This document shows, in pieces, positions 18,100 through 27,307 of a stretch of 64,000 bases of DNA (position 1 is its first letter; each line of letters begins with the position of its first letter). The translations under genes and the position numbers were made by a program. The stretch is from CBDBND01 sp965207985 (GTDB lineage: Bacteria > Pseudomonadota > Alphaproteobacteria > Rhodospirillales > Rhodospirillaceae). The stretch lies in assembly GCA_965207985.1 (NCBI GenBank), contig CBDBND010000009.1:158225-222224 (forward strand), in the 5' to 3' direction. The notes under the pieces were generated by a model. It did no database searches. It was not told the origin of the DNA and was given only the letters and a program-made list of their open reading frames with translations.

Positions 18100-19686
18100 T
18101 TACTCCTCCCGCACCCACGTCGCGGGATCTTTCCAGTCCCCCTCACCGGACCACACGGCCACATCGGGATAGGGAAAGACGGGGCGCGACCAGTCATAGG
18201 CGTCCTCGTTCAATGGATAGCGGATGCGCGGCAGACCGTTGTAAGCCTGCGCCTCTTTCAAGTGATAGGACATCCAAGAATCCGGCGCTTCTCCATTCTC
18301 CACCCAGGTCTCGATGACGGAAATGTAGTCCAGCGCGTCGGCGCCGGGACCACGCCGGCAATGGGCCATGCTCGGCACCATGAACAGGCGGAAGAACTCC
18401 TGCGTCGCCTCATAACCACCCATGGTGCGGGCCGTGGTTTCGTAATAGTCGACGGACAGGCCGGGCGGTACTTCCAGATCGTCCCAGCCGTGATAGAGGA
18501 TGATCTTGTTACCCGCGTCGCGGAATTTGCGCAGGTCCGGGTTCTGGGCGTTGTACAGGGCTTCTGTGAGAGCAAACCGCGGCGGGTCGCGGTCGAAATC
18601 CAAAGTCAGAGGATCGGTGCCGGGGCCGGGTCCGTCCTGCCAATAGGTCAGATAGCGGGCGAACTGGCCGATCATGCCGTTAGGGTTGAGGATCGACGGC
18701 ATGGCAATACCATTGTCATTGGCACGGCCGACAAACGTCGGCGACCACTCGTATTCAGACCCTTTGGCCATGCCGCCCGGAAAGATGCGCTCGCCCTTGG
18801 AGTTGTGCGCACCGGCATAGATGCGTTCGACCACCGCAACCTCTTCCGTCGTCAAACAGTTGTCCCGGGATTGACCGAGGCAACGCATGTCCGACGGCTG
18901 CCAGTCGCAGGCGTGGGGGTTCTGCAGCACGCCGTCTTCCAACCCGTCATCGGCGTCACAGGCGTTCAATACGGCCTCGCGGATGAACGGCAGTTTTTCC
19001 GCAGAAAGAATAGGTTGGTTGTTCTCGTCCAAGTTGGCGCGGCCTGACCAAATCAAATGCAGCATGCCGTCGCCCACTTCGTTGAGCACCGGCGCGCCGA
19101 CGACGATGCCATCGAAATCCCAGGGGAAGCGCTGCGCCTGCACCATGCCTTGGCGTCCGCCGGTGGAACAGCCTTTGAAATAGGAGTAATCGGGCTGCTT
19201 GCCGTAATAGGCTTCGATCAGCACCTTGGCAGCGACGGCAGTAACGTGTGTGGAGCGGTATCCGAAATCGATTTCCGCAGCCACGTCGTTGTTGGCCCAA
19301 GTGGCGATGAAGGGCTGGCCCGAATGGCCCATGTTCTGATTGACCACGGCGTAATTGCGCACCAAGGCGTCTTCGCCGCCTTCCATGTTGATGATGCCGC
19401 ACATGCCGCCGCAGCCTTGCATGAGAAACTTTTCGTTCCAGGTTTCTGTGGGCAGGCGCAGTTCGAAATTGATGGCCGGGGCGATGGTGCCGCGCAGCCG
19501 GCAGTACGCGGGCAGATCTCCTGCGGCTTCGACGACAGTGGCCTCGGTTATCGCGGTAATGGCGTCGGGAATGCCGGTGAAGTCCTGAAAGCGCATGGAT
19601 GTACAGGCGTCTTGACCGAATGAAGATGTGGCTCCACCGGTCAGCAACATCACGGTGAGCATGACGCGGAAAACATAACGGCTCAT
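18100..19686 (-). CDS. exported tannase/feruloyl-esterase-family hydrolase
   Basis: 528 residues with a signal peptide (VFRVMLTVMLLTGGATSSFG). The tannase-family nucleophile is in YFKGCSTGGRQGMVQAQRFP (about Ser172), preceded by MQGCGGMCG and followed by GIVVGAPVLNE. Acid and base are expected in LYHGWDDLEVPPGL and MVPSMAHCRRGPGAD. Several Cys residues fit the disulfide-rich family. It should cleave aromatic or related esters outside the cytoplasm and so supply aromatic acids. Its ATG overlaps the TGA of an upstream gene stump (ATGA), so it was once the second gene of a coupled pair. Confidence 0.9.
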   Translation of the reverse strand: MSRYVFRVMLTVMLLTGGATSSFGQDACTSMRFQDFTGIPDAITAITEATVVEAAGDLPAYCRLRGTIAPAINFELRLPTETWNEKFLMQGCGGMCGIINMEGGEDALVRNYAVVNQNMGHSGQPFIATWANNDVAAEIDFGYRSTHVTAVAAKVLIEAYYGKQPDYSYFKGCSTGGRQGMVQAQRFPWDFDGIVVGAPVLNEVGDGMLHLIWSGRANLDENNQPILSAEKLPFIREAVLNACDADDGLEDGVLQNPHACDWQPSDMRCLGQSRDNCLTTEEVAVVERIYAGAHNSKGERIFPGGMAKGSEYEWSPTFVGRANDNGIAMPSILNPNGMIGQFARYLTYWQDGPGPGTDPLTLDFDRDPPRFALTEALYNAQNPDLRKFRDAGNKIILYHGWDDLEVPPGLSVDYYETTARTMGGYEATQEFFRLFMVPSMAHCRRGPGADALDYISVIETWVENGEAPDSWMSYHLKEAQAYNGLPRIRYPLNEDAYDWSRPVFPYPDVAVWSGEGDWKDPATWVREE

Positions 19687-19768
19687 CTGTTCAAACTTTC
19701 CTGCAACGTTTCATTGGCGATCTGGGCAAAGGACACACGCATGCAATTGGGGTCGAACACCATATAAA
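19683..19768 (-). pseudogene. 3' stump of a gene cut off by the IS5 remnant
   Basis: The last 27 codons of a lost gene: the reading ends FDPNCMRVSFAQIANETLQE and SLNR, then TGA overlapping the esterase ATG. The FDPNxMRVxFAQ ending resembles the C-terminus of VOC-fold proteins, which is weak evidence. The rest of the gene is missing beyond 19769, where the truncated IS5 copy begins. The tight stop/start overlap is the main reason to believe this was a real gene. Confidence 0.55.
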
Positions 19769-20076
19769 CAGCCGTTGATCGACGACGTTCACTTCGATGC
19801 CCTCATCGCCGGCAAGGCATTCGATGCCGGCTGGCTGCGAGAGCAACTGGACCAACGTGGCGCAAGCGCCGTCATTCCCTCGCTCGCCAACAGGAAGCGG
19901 CCGGCGGCCTACGACAAGCACATGTACCGCTGGCGACATCTGATCGAAAACTACTTCGCCAAGATCAAGGAATTCCGTGGCATCGCAACACGCTACGACA
20001 AGACCGACATCAGCTACGCCGCAAACTGCAACCTCGTCACAACCATCATCGCCATGCGTTAAATGTCAACAGACCC
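19769..20076 (+). mobile_element. truncated IS5-family (IS427-like) element
   Basis: About 308 bases matching the transposase-3'-end half of the element at 9579-10424, here in the opposite orientation. It contains 95 codons of the transposase C-terminus (19775-20062: DDVHFDALIAGKAFDAGW ... KIKEFRGIATRYDKTD) and the terminal repeat ending TAAATGTCAACAGACCC at 20076. The left end and N-terminal half are absent. At least two residues differ from the intact copy (AGKAFD for ADKAFD, NLVTT for NLVET), so it is not a piece of that copy from a very recent event. Confidence 0.9.
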
Positions 20077-20912
20077 TAGTCTTCCGCAAGATAGTCGTGA
20101 ACTTTAGTGATACCGGGCATCACCCAAGAGGTTTCCCAGCGGTAACCGCCTAGCACCTCTGTGGGCTGAAGCGGCCCCAGTTCCTCATTATCCGCATCCG
20201 CATTGAACTTTAGCGTCGCCGTACCGCGGCGGAAGTTCTGTCCGGCCGAGTCTTCCAGCGCCATTTGAGTTAGATCGTGCACAAGAGGCTTTCCCGTCGG
20301 CGGCACGTTAAAATCGGGGATGTGCCGTTCCGACAACAACGGCATGGTCGAGGTGAAAAAACTCATGTCTGCCGCCTCGATGTGCTCTTCCAAGGTGCAA
20401 GACATATAGATGAGCTGCTCACCGTTGCGCGAAACGGACCGGGTAATCTCAGTACCGAGATCGCCGGTACGGTTCGACCCGACCCGGCCGAACATGTGGT
20501 GCCAGCCGTTGTCGCGAAACTCCACCTGTTTGGCGCACGTGCCGATCATCCAGCTTAGCGCCACCAGCCAGTCCCGGTCGCACCACTGAAAGGCGCTGAT
20601 CAGCCGCGGCTCGTCCTTGAACAATCCGGGGATGGCGATGACGCACACATTGTAATGGGTGCGATGGGGATTCTTTATGGTGGCATTGATCTCTTCATCA
20701 AGGGGATGAACGTTGAGATTGGGAGTCCACAGAAAGGCTTCGCCGCGGCGCTCAGGATTGGGTGTCATCGGGGGCGGCAGATAGGACTCAAGCACGTCCG
20801 GGTCGGCCTGGAAGTGAACCAACATCTGATCCGCTGCAAATCGCCACGGCATGGGCGGCAACATAGACGACCGGCCTTGGGGTGAGAACGGACGAGTAAA
20901 CCCCTTTCTCAT
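20076..20912 (-). CDS. acetoacetate decarboxylase-family protein
   Basis: 278 residues with the ADC-family layout: an early PPMPWRFAADQMLVHFQADP and ESYLPPPM, a central NVCVIAIPGLFKDEP with CDRDWLVALSWMIG, and a C-terminal LGGYRWETSWVMPGITKVHD. The Schiff-base lysine of true acetoacetate decarboxylase lies in a PKK-type motif that I do not see; AKQVE is the only nearby candidate, so decarboxylase activity is doubtful. The last base of its TAG stop comes from the first base of the adjoining IS5 remnant. It is followed upstream by a Nudix gene in the same direction (25-base gap). Confidence 0.75.
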   Translation of the reverse strand: MRKGFTRPFSPQGRSSMLPPMPWRFAADQMLVHFQADPDVLESYLPPPMTPNPERRGEAFLWTPNLNVHPLDEEINATIKNPHRTHYNVCVIAIPGLFKDEPRLISAFQWCDRDWLVALSWMIGTCAKQVEFRDNGWHHMFGRVGSNRTGDLGTEITRSVSRNGEQLIYMSCTLEEHIEAADMSFFTSTMPLLSERHIPDFNVPPTGKPLVHDLTQMALEDSAGQNFRRGTATLKFNADADNEELGPLQPTEVLGGYRWETSWVMPGITKVHDYLAED

Positions 20913-20937
20913 GACACACTCCTAAAACAACGTCCCA

Positions 20938-21396
20938 TTAAGCGAGAGACATGATGAGATGAAGTTGGTCTGGTGGTAAACCATTCTTGACGTCATCGGG
21001 TAAATGACCTGGCTCAACCCAACGTGCTTCGAATATTTCATGGCTCAACGTTGGCGACCCACCAGCCTCGGCATTGGCAAAAATGACCGTTTCCAAATGC
21101 CGCGGCGCGACCAGTTCCGTTGGCCCTATGCGTTCGACAACAGCGTCCAACCCTGTTTCTTCCTTGAGTTCACGTAGCGCGCCAGTAGATGCATTTTCGT
21201 CGGCTTTAAGCAAACCGGAGGGGAATCCCCACGGAAAGCCTTTGCGGTAGACGTGACGCAACACCAGCACTTGGCCGCGCTCATCACGCACCACGATCAC
21301 CGCGCCGTGAAGAAACTTTGCACTGAAAAGATATAGCAGTGTGCGCGTCAGGAACGCCGGCAAACATCGGTAGACGGCGGATAGCAACCGTTTCAC
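20938..21396 (-). CDS. Nudix hydrolase
   Basis: 152 residues. The Nudix box is complete: GLLKADENASTGALRELKEE followed by TGL matches Gx5Ex7REUxEExGU, the metal-binding catalytic helix, at about residues 78-100. It hydrolyses a nucleoside diphosphate linked to another group; the substrate is not predictable. The N-terminal LLSAVYRCLPAFLTRTLLYL is hydrophobic and could be a membrane-associated helix. It lies between the ADC-like gene and the LLM monooxygenase gene in the same direction with short gaps, so a three-gene operon is plausible. Confidence 0.9.
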   Translation of the reverse strand: MKRLLSAVYRCLPAFLTRTLLYLFSAKFLHGAVIVVRDERGQVLVLRHVYRKGFPWGFPSGLLKADENASTGALRELKEETGLDAVVERIGPTELVAPRHLETVIFANAEAGGSPTLSHEIFEARWVEPGHLPDDVKNGLPPDQLHLIMSLA

Positions 21397-21411
21397 TGAA
21401 CGGAAGAAACG

Positions 21412-22590
21412 CTACTCAGCAGCAGCGGACTTGCTCCGCGCTTCCACTTCTTTGTTATGCCGCTCGATTTGCTGCGCGGTGGCTTTTTCGTGACTGGCTT
21501 TGAAGTCTTTCTGGCTGTCTCGCACCCATTGGTTTGACTCTTCCCGCTGCACATTTTGCTTTTGGAAGTGCGGGAAGACGTAGCGGGCGATCATATCGTA
21601 GGATTTGAGCTTGGCCTCGAACGGTGCCCAACTGTGATCGGTGATAAGGAAACAACCGAAACCGCCGTCCGAGGCTTTCCACAGGGTTTCCACCTGTTTG
21701 ATGACATCGTCCGGCGTGCCGATAGCAGCCATGCCTGAATCTGTTAGATGGGCAACCGGGTCATCGCGCCGGTCCGGCGGTACCATGGGAATGACGGCCA
21801 CGTCTTCAAAATACTGTACCCACTCTTCTATACCGAACTGCACGTCGGCGATGGCCCGCTCCTTGGTTTCGGCCACGTGGACCAAACCGATCATGCGCCA
21901 TTTGCTGCGGTCCATGGTGTTGCCGTATTGGGCGCCGATGTCGCAGGCAATATCCCAATTGGTGCCGGCGGCCTTTAGCGCAGGTGCGGCTGTCGCACTC
22001 ATGGACATAAGTCCGGTGCCTAAGCGTCCGGCAGCGCGGGGTCCCGACGGGGAGACCATGGACGCTGTGACCACTTCAATGGGTTCGTTGGCGTAAGGGC
22101 GAAGCTGAAGCCGCGCGTCCTTCAATTCATACCAATCGGTTTTATGGGTGACGGTTTCGCCGCGGAAGAGCTTGAGAATGTCTTCCAGCGCCTCTTCCAT
22201 CATGTCCCGCTGTTTGGCGGTTTCAATACCCATCATTTTGGCATCAGAGACCAGTGCCCCCGGACCAGAGCCAAACATGGCCCGACCTTGGGTCATGTGA
22301 TGCAGTTGCATGAACCTGTCGGCGAGAATAAGCGGATGATGATAGGGCAACGAGTTCACACCCGTACCCAGCCGGATGCGTCGTGTGCGGTAGTAGGCCG
22401 CGAGAATCATGAATTCCGGCGTGGAATACAGCTCCGTTCCAGCCGAATGATGTTCCCCAAACCAGGCTTCGTCGTAGCCCAGCCTATCCATATGCTCGAT
22501 CAGTTGCAGGTCGCGCTCCAGACAGAGCGTGGGGTTTTCACGCACCGGATGGATGGGTGGTATGAACGTTCCGAAGCGGAGCGACTCCAT
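21412..22590 (-). CDS. LLM-class flavin-dependent monooxygenase
   Basis: 392 residues; the ATG at 22590 has an AAGGGA ribosome-binding site and gives MESLRFGTFIPPIHPVRENP. A GTG 15 bases upstream is the alternative. Bacterial-luciferase-like TIM barrel landmarks: YDEAWFGEHHSAGTELYSTP, RRIRLGTGVNSLPYHHPLIL, DRFMQLHHMTQGRAMFGSGP and EALEDILKLFRGETVTHKTD. It should use reduced flavin and oxygen to oxidise a carbonyl or ring compound. The C-terminal 40 residues are charged and tail-like. It is the first gene of the probable operon with the Nudix and ADC-like genes. Confidence 0.92.
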   Translation of the reverse strand: MESLRFGTFIPPIHPVRENPTLCLERDLQLIEHMDRLGYDEAWFGEHHSAGTELYSTPEFMILAAYYRTRRIRLGTGVNSLPYHHPLILADRFMQLHHMTQGRAMFGSGPGALVSDAKMMGIETAKQRDMMEEALEDILKLFRGETVTHKTDWYELKDARLQLRPYANEPIEVVTASMVSPSGPRAAGRLGTGLMSMSATAAPALKAAGTNWDIACDIGAQYGNTMDRSKWRMIGLVHVAETKERAIADVQFGIEEWVQYFEDVAVIPMVPPDRRDDPVAHLTDSGMAAIGTPDDVIKQVETLWKASDGGFGCFLITDHSWAPFEAKLKSYDMIARYVFPHFQKQNVQREESNQWVRDSQKDFKASHEKATAQQIERHNKEVEARSKSAAAE

Positions 22591-22809
22591 GGCAGTCCCT
22601 TTCACCTTATGGATCTAAGACCCTTGCCCCTAGTGTGCCCTCCATATGGTCCTAGGCCAAGGGCTAGTCATGCTCTCTTCGTATGATGAAATAGGCAAAA
22701 GATTGCCGCCGCTGCGGTGTGTGCAGCCTTGAACCGGGAAGGTAGCCACCCTAGGCTTTGGGCCAGGCGCAACCGGCGCCAGCAAAAACAGAGCAAATAG
22801 GAGACGCCC

Positions 22810-23097
22810 ATGCACCGCCACACCGTACTGTTCAACCTCAACGATGACGCCGACGAGGCTGCGGTGATGAGCGCCATGAATGGCCTCAAAGATCTTCCGA
22901 CCGTCGAATCCATGATCATAGAAGAGAATATTGTGCCCATTGGTGAGCACAGCCCTTACAAGTGGCTGCTCATCGGTGACTTCGCTGATCAGGACGCCCG
23001 CGACGCATACGAAAAGCACGAACACCATGTGGACGTGATCCGGAACACGTTCCTGCCAAGCGTCAAAGACTTCATCATGTCAGACGTAAACTTTTGA
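22810..23097 (+). CDS. Dabb-family stress-response alpha/beta-barrel protein
   Basis: 95 residues. It starts MHRHTVLFNLNDDADEAAVM and has the KWLLIGDFADQDARDAYEKH and EHHVDVIRNTFLPSVKDF blocks of the Dabb (A/B barrel) family. Such dimeric barrels include polyketide cyclases and aromatic monooxygenase partners, so a role in handling an oxidised small molecule is possible. It is the first of three short barrel proteins in the window (with 31136-31444 and 41019-41333). It is transcribed away from the LLM gene and appears to stand alone. Confidence 0.85.
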   Translation: MHRHTVLFNLNDDADEAAVMSAMNGLKDLPTVESMIIEENIVPIGEHSPYKWLLIGDFADQDARDAYEKHEHHVDVIRNTFLPSVKDFIMSDVNF

Positions 23098-23164
23098 ACC
23101 GGAATTTCTAATCCGGATTCTTAAGCAAGCCGACGCACAACAGACACAACAACAATATATTCAC

Positions 23165-24022
23165 TCAGGCGAACTTGGCCAGGCGGTCGAGAAAGCCGGG
23201 GTGCGTGCGTTCCATTTGTGCCTCGCCGGTTTCCCGCACGGCATCATCATAGGACAAAAACTTAAAGCCCTCGTACAGGGCAAGAAGCATGGGCGGGTAA
23301 CCGCCTGTGTTCGGACCGTTAAGCCCATTGCGGAAAACGACGATGCTTTTGCGCGCTTCTGTGAACATACTGTTGTCATCATGAAGCGACGTGTTGGCTG
23401 CCGCGTAGTTGATAAGTTCAGACAAAACAGGTTTTTCATCCGATCCTTGCGGCGGCGGCATACGCGTCACGAAATGTTCCTCCGATAGGACTTCAGAGGA
23501 AAAGCTCTGACGGGATTCAACAAATCCACTGAACTCAACCCGGCCAAGCCGAGGATCGACAGGCGGAATGGTCAAATTCCCCTCTGAATCTACCGCATAG
23601 AACAGACTGAGAGGTTGGACATGGGGTATGGGCACGTCCTCGCCGGTAAGAGGATTGGCAAAAACATTGATGACCTCTCCGGTTGCTAGATCGGAGGCAT
23701 AGGGCGCCTCAAAGATACGGAACAGATACGTGCCGTCGGGCTGTGAATCGCAGGCAATGCCCTCCAGCATATTGAAGCCGTGAATGGGCGTGATTTCGAA
23801 ATCTGATAGGGCGTACTTGACGCCGCGGGACAACCAATAGGCCGGTCGGCCGTCCAGACTGGCGCGCAGGCGGGCATAGTCCAACGCGGTGCTGACGTTG
23901 AAGACCCTGTTGTGGGACGCGGCTCTTGCTGTTCCGGTCAGGAGGGTCATGGCCGATGCGAGTAGTCCCGCGTTGGTCAACACGTCTCGGCGTGCTGGCC
24001 ACAAGGTTTTTTCCTGTTCCAT
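23165..24022 (-). CDS. DUF1838 family protein, likely Tat-exported
   Basis: 285 residues; the ATG at 24022 has a good GGAGA site 8 bases upstream, which a longer frame to 24052 would cover. The N-terminus has ARRDVLTNAGLLASAMTLLT, a twin-arginine-like signal. DUF1838 features include a W(L/R)SRG strand, FRIFEAPYASDLATGEVINV, NPLTGEDVPIPHVQPLS and a C-terminal HPGFLDRLAKF. The family is uncharacterised. A second member, at 50013-50888, also has a Tat motif. It is convergent with the Dabb gene. Confidence 0.85.
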   Translation of the reverse strand: MEQEKTLWPARRDVLTNAGLLASAMTLLTGTARAASHNRVFNVSTALDYARLRASLDGRPAYWLSRGVKYALSDFEITPIHGFNMLEGIACDSQPDGTYLFRIFEAPYASDLATGEVINVFANPLTGEDVPIPHVQPLSLFYAVDSEGNLTIPPVDPRLGRVEFSGFVESRQSFSSEVLSEEHFVTRMPPPQGSDEKPVLSELINYAAANTSLHDDNSMFTEARKSIVVFRNGLNGPNTGGYPPMLLALYEGFKFLSYDDAVRETGEAQMERTHPGFLDRLAKFA

Positions 24023-24125
24023 TTTCGCATCTCCTGTCCCTGCAATGAGCACTCAAGTCTACTATGCTTTGCACCGGAGCGTGTGCCCGGTCTGGACCGC
24101 GCCCGTCAAAAAGGGGAGCAGATCC

Positions 24126-24647
24126 ATGAATTGCATTGTTAAGCAGGCAGCGGCGCTCGTTGTGGTCTTGAGTGTCTATTTTGCCGGAACGGCGGCCGTA
24201 CAGGCGGAAGCCGACAGCCTGATGGAAGATTTCGGTGAGATTCTGGTCATGTATCACATGTACGCGGCCTCGGACGGCAAGACCTACATCGAAGAGATGC
24301 CCGTACCTCCAGCGCGAACACCCTACAACCTCATGACCTATTTCGACCGGCCGGTACAGAAAGTGACCATCGGCTATTGGCCCCATGGCGAAGAAAACAC
24401 CTGGCACTACGCCGGACACAAGAACCTGCTGATCTATCTACAAGGCACGCAGATTCTGACCACAGGAGATGGCAAGGAGTATCACTTGAAGCCCGGTATG
24501 GTGGCACTGGCGGAAGACTGGACAGGTCTCGGCCACACCAATCGCTGTGTTGCCGAGACCAAAAAGAAGGTCTGCATGCTGCTGCAGGTCACCGTCGACG
24601 ACTTGGAACGGGAATTACCCCTACGCCCCCCGCCCAATCAGGATTAG
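24126..24647 (+). CDS. exported cupin-like protein
   Basis: 173 residues from the ATG at 24126, which begins a signal peptide (MNCIVKQAAALVVVLSVYFAGT). The open frame extends upstream to 23889 but without a sensible leader. The mature domain has cupin-type strands: TWHYAGHKNLLIYLQGTQIL, TTGDGKEYHLKPGMVALAED and a final CMLLQVTVDD. One clear His cluster (HYAGHKN, GHTNR) could bind a metal. Related cupins often accompany DUF1838 genes, and this one diverges from a DUF1838 gene with about 100 bases between starts. Function unknown. Confidence 0.75.
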   Translation: MNCIVKQAAALVVVLSVYFAGTAAVQAEADSLMEDFGEILVMYHMYAASDGKTYIEEMPVPPARTPYNLMTYFDRPVQKVTIGYWPHGEENTWHYAGHKNLLIYLQGTQILTTGDGKEYHLKPGMVALAEDWTGLGHTNRCVAETKKKVCMLLQVTVDDLERELPLRPPPNQD

Positions 24648-24743
24648 GCGTTATCTGGTGCGCCGGATTTAAGTACGCGTCTTAGTTGACGTGCTCGGCT
24701 GGAATTAAGACACCCAGCAAATGGTGACGTTTATTTCTTTCCA

Positions 24744-25970
24744 TCAAACGGGGTCTAAGCGGTCGGCGTAACCGGCCATGGTCATGCGGTAACGGAAATG
24801 GGCATCGGGGTCGGCGGCGATGGCTTGCATTTCTGGAATCTCCCGTTCCATGCGTTCGGCTCCGGCACAATCCATGTCCAGGCCGCGCTCATGATTGAAT
24901 TCCAGTTGTTCGTCGGTCATCGGTTTTACATCGGCCTCGTAAGCGGCCAGACGTGACGCCACCAACTCGGCATTGGCCATCTCTTTGGGTTCGGGCAGAT
25001 AGGTGAACAGCTTGGCGGCACAGCGGATGCCGAAATTCATGCCCTGGCCGCGTGCAGGATGAACCGTATGGCAGGCATCGCCGATTAGTACGGTTGTGCC
25101 GCACACCCAGTGGTCCGTTTCGCGGCGAATGACCGGATAGAAGCCCACCACTTCCGTATCCATGACTTCCAACGGTGGAGCCCGTTCGGCGATGAGATGC
25201 TTGCGCGCCGTGTTGTTAGAGCTCTTCCATTTGGGCACGTCTTCCTTGTCGATGGCGATGCCGATTTTCCACTGTCCGTTCATGCGGGGTATGCGGCCAA
25301 GGCCTCCGTTGGGAGACATATACGAGGTTATCTCATTGCGAGGGTCTTGCAGTTCGCCCCGCGGGCCGAACAACACCACGAACAACCGTTCATAGTCGTA
25401 ACTCTTGGCGATGTTAAAACCGCAGGTCGTGCGCACCCGGGATGTGCGTCCGTCACAGGCGATGGTCAGGCGGGGTTCGATGGTGAGGTCTTGGCCCTCG
25501 GGTGTTGTCACATGTAAACGAGATATTCCTCCGCCGGCATCGGAATCGATTTCATAGTTCTTTGCGGCGACGGGCCTCAGCAAAATGTAATCGTAGTCGG
25601 GATCATTCCGCGCGACCTCTAAGGGTGTCGTGGCAATAAGGTCGTGATTGAGAACGATGTAGTACGGATGGGGCAACGGCAAATCATCCATTTGAGAACG
25701 GAAGATGATCTCTCCATCCGGCTTCACCCACTTGGCACCGAGACGCTTTTCCGCGCCGGCAGCAAAAAAAGCATCCAAAAGATTCCAATCATCAAGGGTT
25801 TCCACCACCCGGGGACCGAGGTGATCGCCCCTGGCTGTGTCCAGTGGTTGATCGGATGCTTCCACCTGAACCACCGAATAGCCACGCCCGCGCAGTCCGG
25901 CGGCGATGGTGGCGCCGGCGATGCCAGCGCCGGCGATGAGAATGTCTGGTTTGAGCGTGTCTGCGGCCAT
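24744..25970 (-). CDS. FAD-dependent monooxygenase (PHBH/UbiH-like)
   Basis: 408 residues. The N-terminal Rossmann fold binds FAD through ILIAGAGIAGATIAAGLRGR. The DG motif is TIACDGRTSRVRTTCGF (about residue 170), and the GD motif is VLIGDACHTVHPARGQGMNF (about 290-310). These three motifs define class A flavoprotein hydroxylases, which hydroxylate aromatic or related rings with NAD(P)H and O2. It is followed 12 bases later by a GNAT gene and then a GST gene, all on the minus strand, so the three may be co-expressed. Confidence 0.93.
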   Translation of the reverse strand: MAADTLKPDILIAGAGIAGATIAAGLRGRGYSVVQVEASDQPLDTARGDHLGPRVVETLDDWNLLDAFFAAGAEKRLGAKWVKPDGEIIFRSQMDDLPLPHPYYIVLNHDLIATTPLEVARNDPDYDYILLRPVAAKNYEIDSDAGGGISRLHVTTPEGQDLTIEPRLTIACDGRTSRVRTTCGFNIAKSYDYERLFVVLFGPRGELQDPRNEITSYMSPNGGLGRIPRMNGQWKIGIAIDKEDVPKWKSSNNTARKHLIAERAPPLEVMDTEVVGFYPVIRRETDHWVCGTTVLIGDACHTVHPARGQGMNFGIRCAAKLFTYLPEPKEMANAELVASRLAAYEADVKPMTDEQLEFNHERGLDMDCAGAERMEREIPEMQAIAADPDAHFRYRMTMAGYADRLDPV

Positions 25971-25982
25971 GACTGCCCCGTA

Positions 25983-26441
25983 TTAGAGGCGTTTGACATA
26001 CACGCAACGGCGGAAATGGCAAACCCTGTGCTGGATGAAGTGTGCCAGCAACCACCCGTTGCGCTGGTAAAACACCCGACCCCGTGCGTTAAAGGATGCG
26101 GTGTAAATAAAAGCGCGGCGGTAACCTTTGGCGCGGATGCGCCTCTCCGCCGCCTGCGCCAGTTTCGCTCCGATACCCAGTGAGCGATGTGTGCGTTCCA
26201 CCCACAAATCGGACAGTTTAGCGCCATGATTTTGTGCGACGCCGACCACACGGCCGTCGACAACGGCAACGACCGCACCACGCCAGTAGCGTGGTGAGCG
26301 ATAAGACAGTTTTGGATTACGGCGATGGCCGTCACTGACGATACGCGAGTGCGGGCCGATCATGTCCAGCACCGCACCTGTTCTGACCCGGTTGATGGCA
26401 TGAAGGTCGGTCAAGCGCGCAGGACGGATGACAACGGTCAT
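25983..26441 (-). CDS. GNAT-family N-acetyltransferase
   Basis: 152 residues from the ATG at 26441 (MTVVIRPARLTDLHAINRVR); the frame opens further upstream but that part overlaps the GST gene end. The acetyl-CoA-binding motif A is DLWVERTHRSLGIGAKLAQA (R/Q-x-x-G-x-G/A form: RSLGIG), followed by IYTASFNARGRVFYQRNGW. The acceptor is unknown. It lies between the FAD monooxygenase and GST genes in one direction. Confidence 0.87.
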   Translation of the reverse strand: MTVVIRPARLTDLHAINRVRTGAVLDMIGPHSRIVSDGHRRNPKLSYRSPRYWRGAVVAVVDGRVVGVAQNHGAKLSDLWVERTHRSLGIGAKLAQAAERRIRAKGYRRAFIYTASFNARGRVFYQRNGWLLAHFIQHRVCHFRRCVYVKRL

Positions 26442-26466
26442 AAATGCTCTTTGAAGTGATGGAGTT

Positions 26467-27165
26467 TCACACTCCCATCCATTCCTTCGGCGTGTTGCGG
26501 GCAAGGCCGTCATAGAGATCGAGCATGCGTTCGAACCAAGGCACAAGCGGATCGTCGTCTTCGAGAAACTGCAGCGGTGACATCATGCGTGGCCAGAGCA
26601 GCGCGGCGGTGACCATGTAGTCAGGATAGAGCGGTGTGTTTCCCGAGAGATAATCCCCGTCCACAAAGCAGGCGCGGAGGGGGCTCAGTCCTTTACGGAA
26701 CTCGATCAATGTTTCTTCCCGGTTGGCTACCAACTCTTCCAGCGGTTTGCCGAAACGCTTTTCCCGGCTTTCCCGGAAATAGGCCTGGTCGGCCGGGTCA
26801 AGGCGGTCGTGGATGTCCAACAGGATGATATGGAGCAAGAGGAAGCTGATATGGCGCATGCCCCATTGCTGCAAAAACTGGCTGAACCCGCGGGCCGCTC
26901 CATCACCAAACAAGGAGGGCGAGTCGCGATAATTGTCTTCCAGATAGTTGGCGATGACCCAGCTGTCGCAAACCAGGGTCTCGCCGTCCTCGATCACCGG
27001 GATGGTCTTGTGGGGGCCACCACAGATGGTGGGGATGTCGGTGAACTTGGTGGGCACCGTCTCGTAGGCTAAGCCCTTGTGGGCTAAGGCAAATTGAGTG
27101 CGCCAGCAGTTGGAGGAAAAGCGCCGTCCGTCGGCCGCGGCGAGGTCGTAGAGTTTTATGGTCAT
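26467..27165 (-). CDS. glutathione S-transferase family protein
   Basis: 232 residues. The thioredoxin-like N-terminal domain has SSNCWRTQFALAHKGLAYE and TIPVIEDGETLVCDSWVIANYL, the usual cis-Pro and glutathione gamma-glutamyl-binding (ES/DS) elements; this enzyme has DS. A helical C-terminal domain follows. Members near flavin monooxygenases often handle aromatic intermediates, for example ether cleavage, isomerisation or dehalogenation; that role is inferred. The first gene of the GST-GNAT-FAD monooxygenase series. Confidence 0.88.
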   Translation of the reverse strand: MTIKLYDLAAADGRRFSSNCWRTQFALAHKGLAYETVPTKFTDIPTICGGPHKTIPVIEDGETLVCDSWVIANYLEDNYRDSPSLFGDGAARGFSQFLQQWGMRHISFLLLHIILLDIHDRLDPADQAYFRESREKRFGKPLEELVANREETLIEFRKGLSPLRACFVDGDYLSGNTPLYPDYMVTAALLWPRMMSPLQFLEDDDPLVPWFERMLDLYDGLARNTPKEWMGV

Positions 27166-27307
27166 GATGTTCGTGGTCGCTACAAGTTCAGGGGTTGCAT
27201 GGGTTACGTCTTATTAAGAGAATCTTGCTTAATTTCATCGTCTCAGGGTTGTTTCGTTTGTGCCATGTGATCGCATGGTATAGTTCAATCAGGGATAGGG
27301 ACAGGAC

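Noticed and set aside
23889..24125. Extended N-terminus of the cupin-like gene
   Set aside because: The extra 79 codons overlap the start of the DUF1838 gene antisense and hide a clear signal peptide at 24126.
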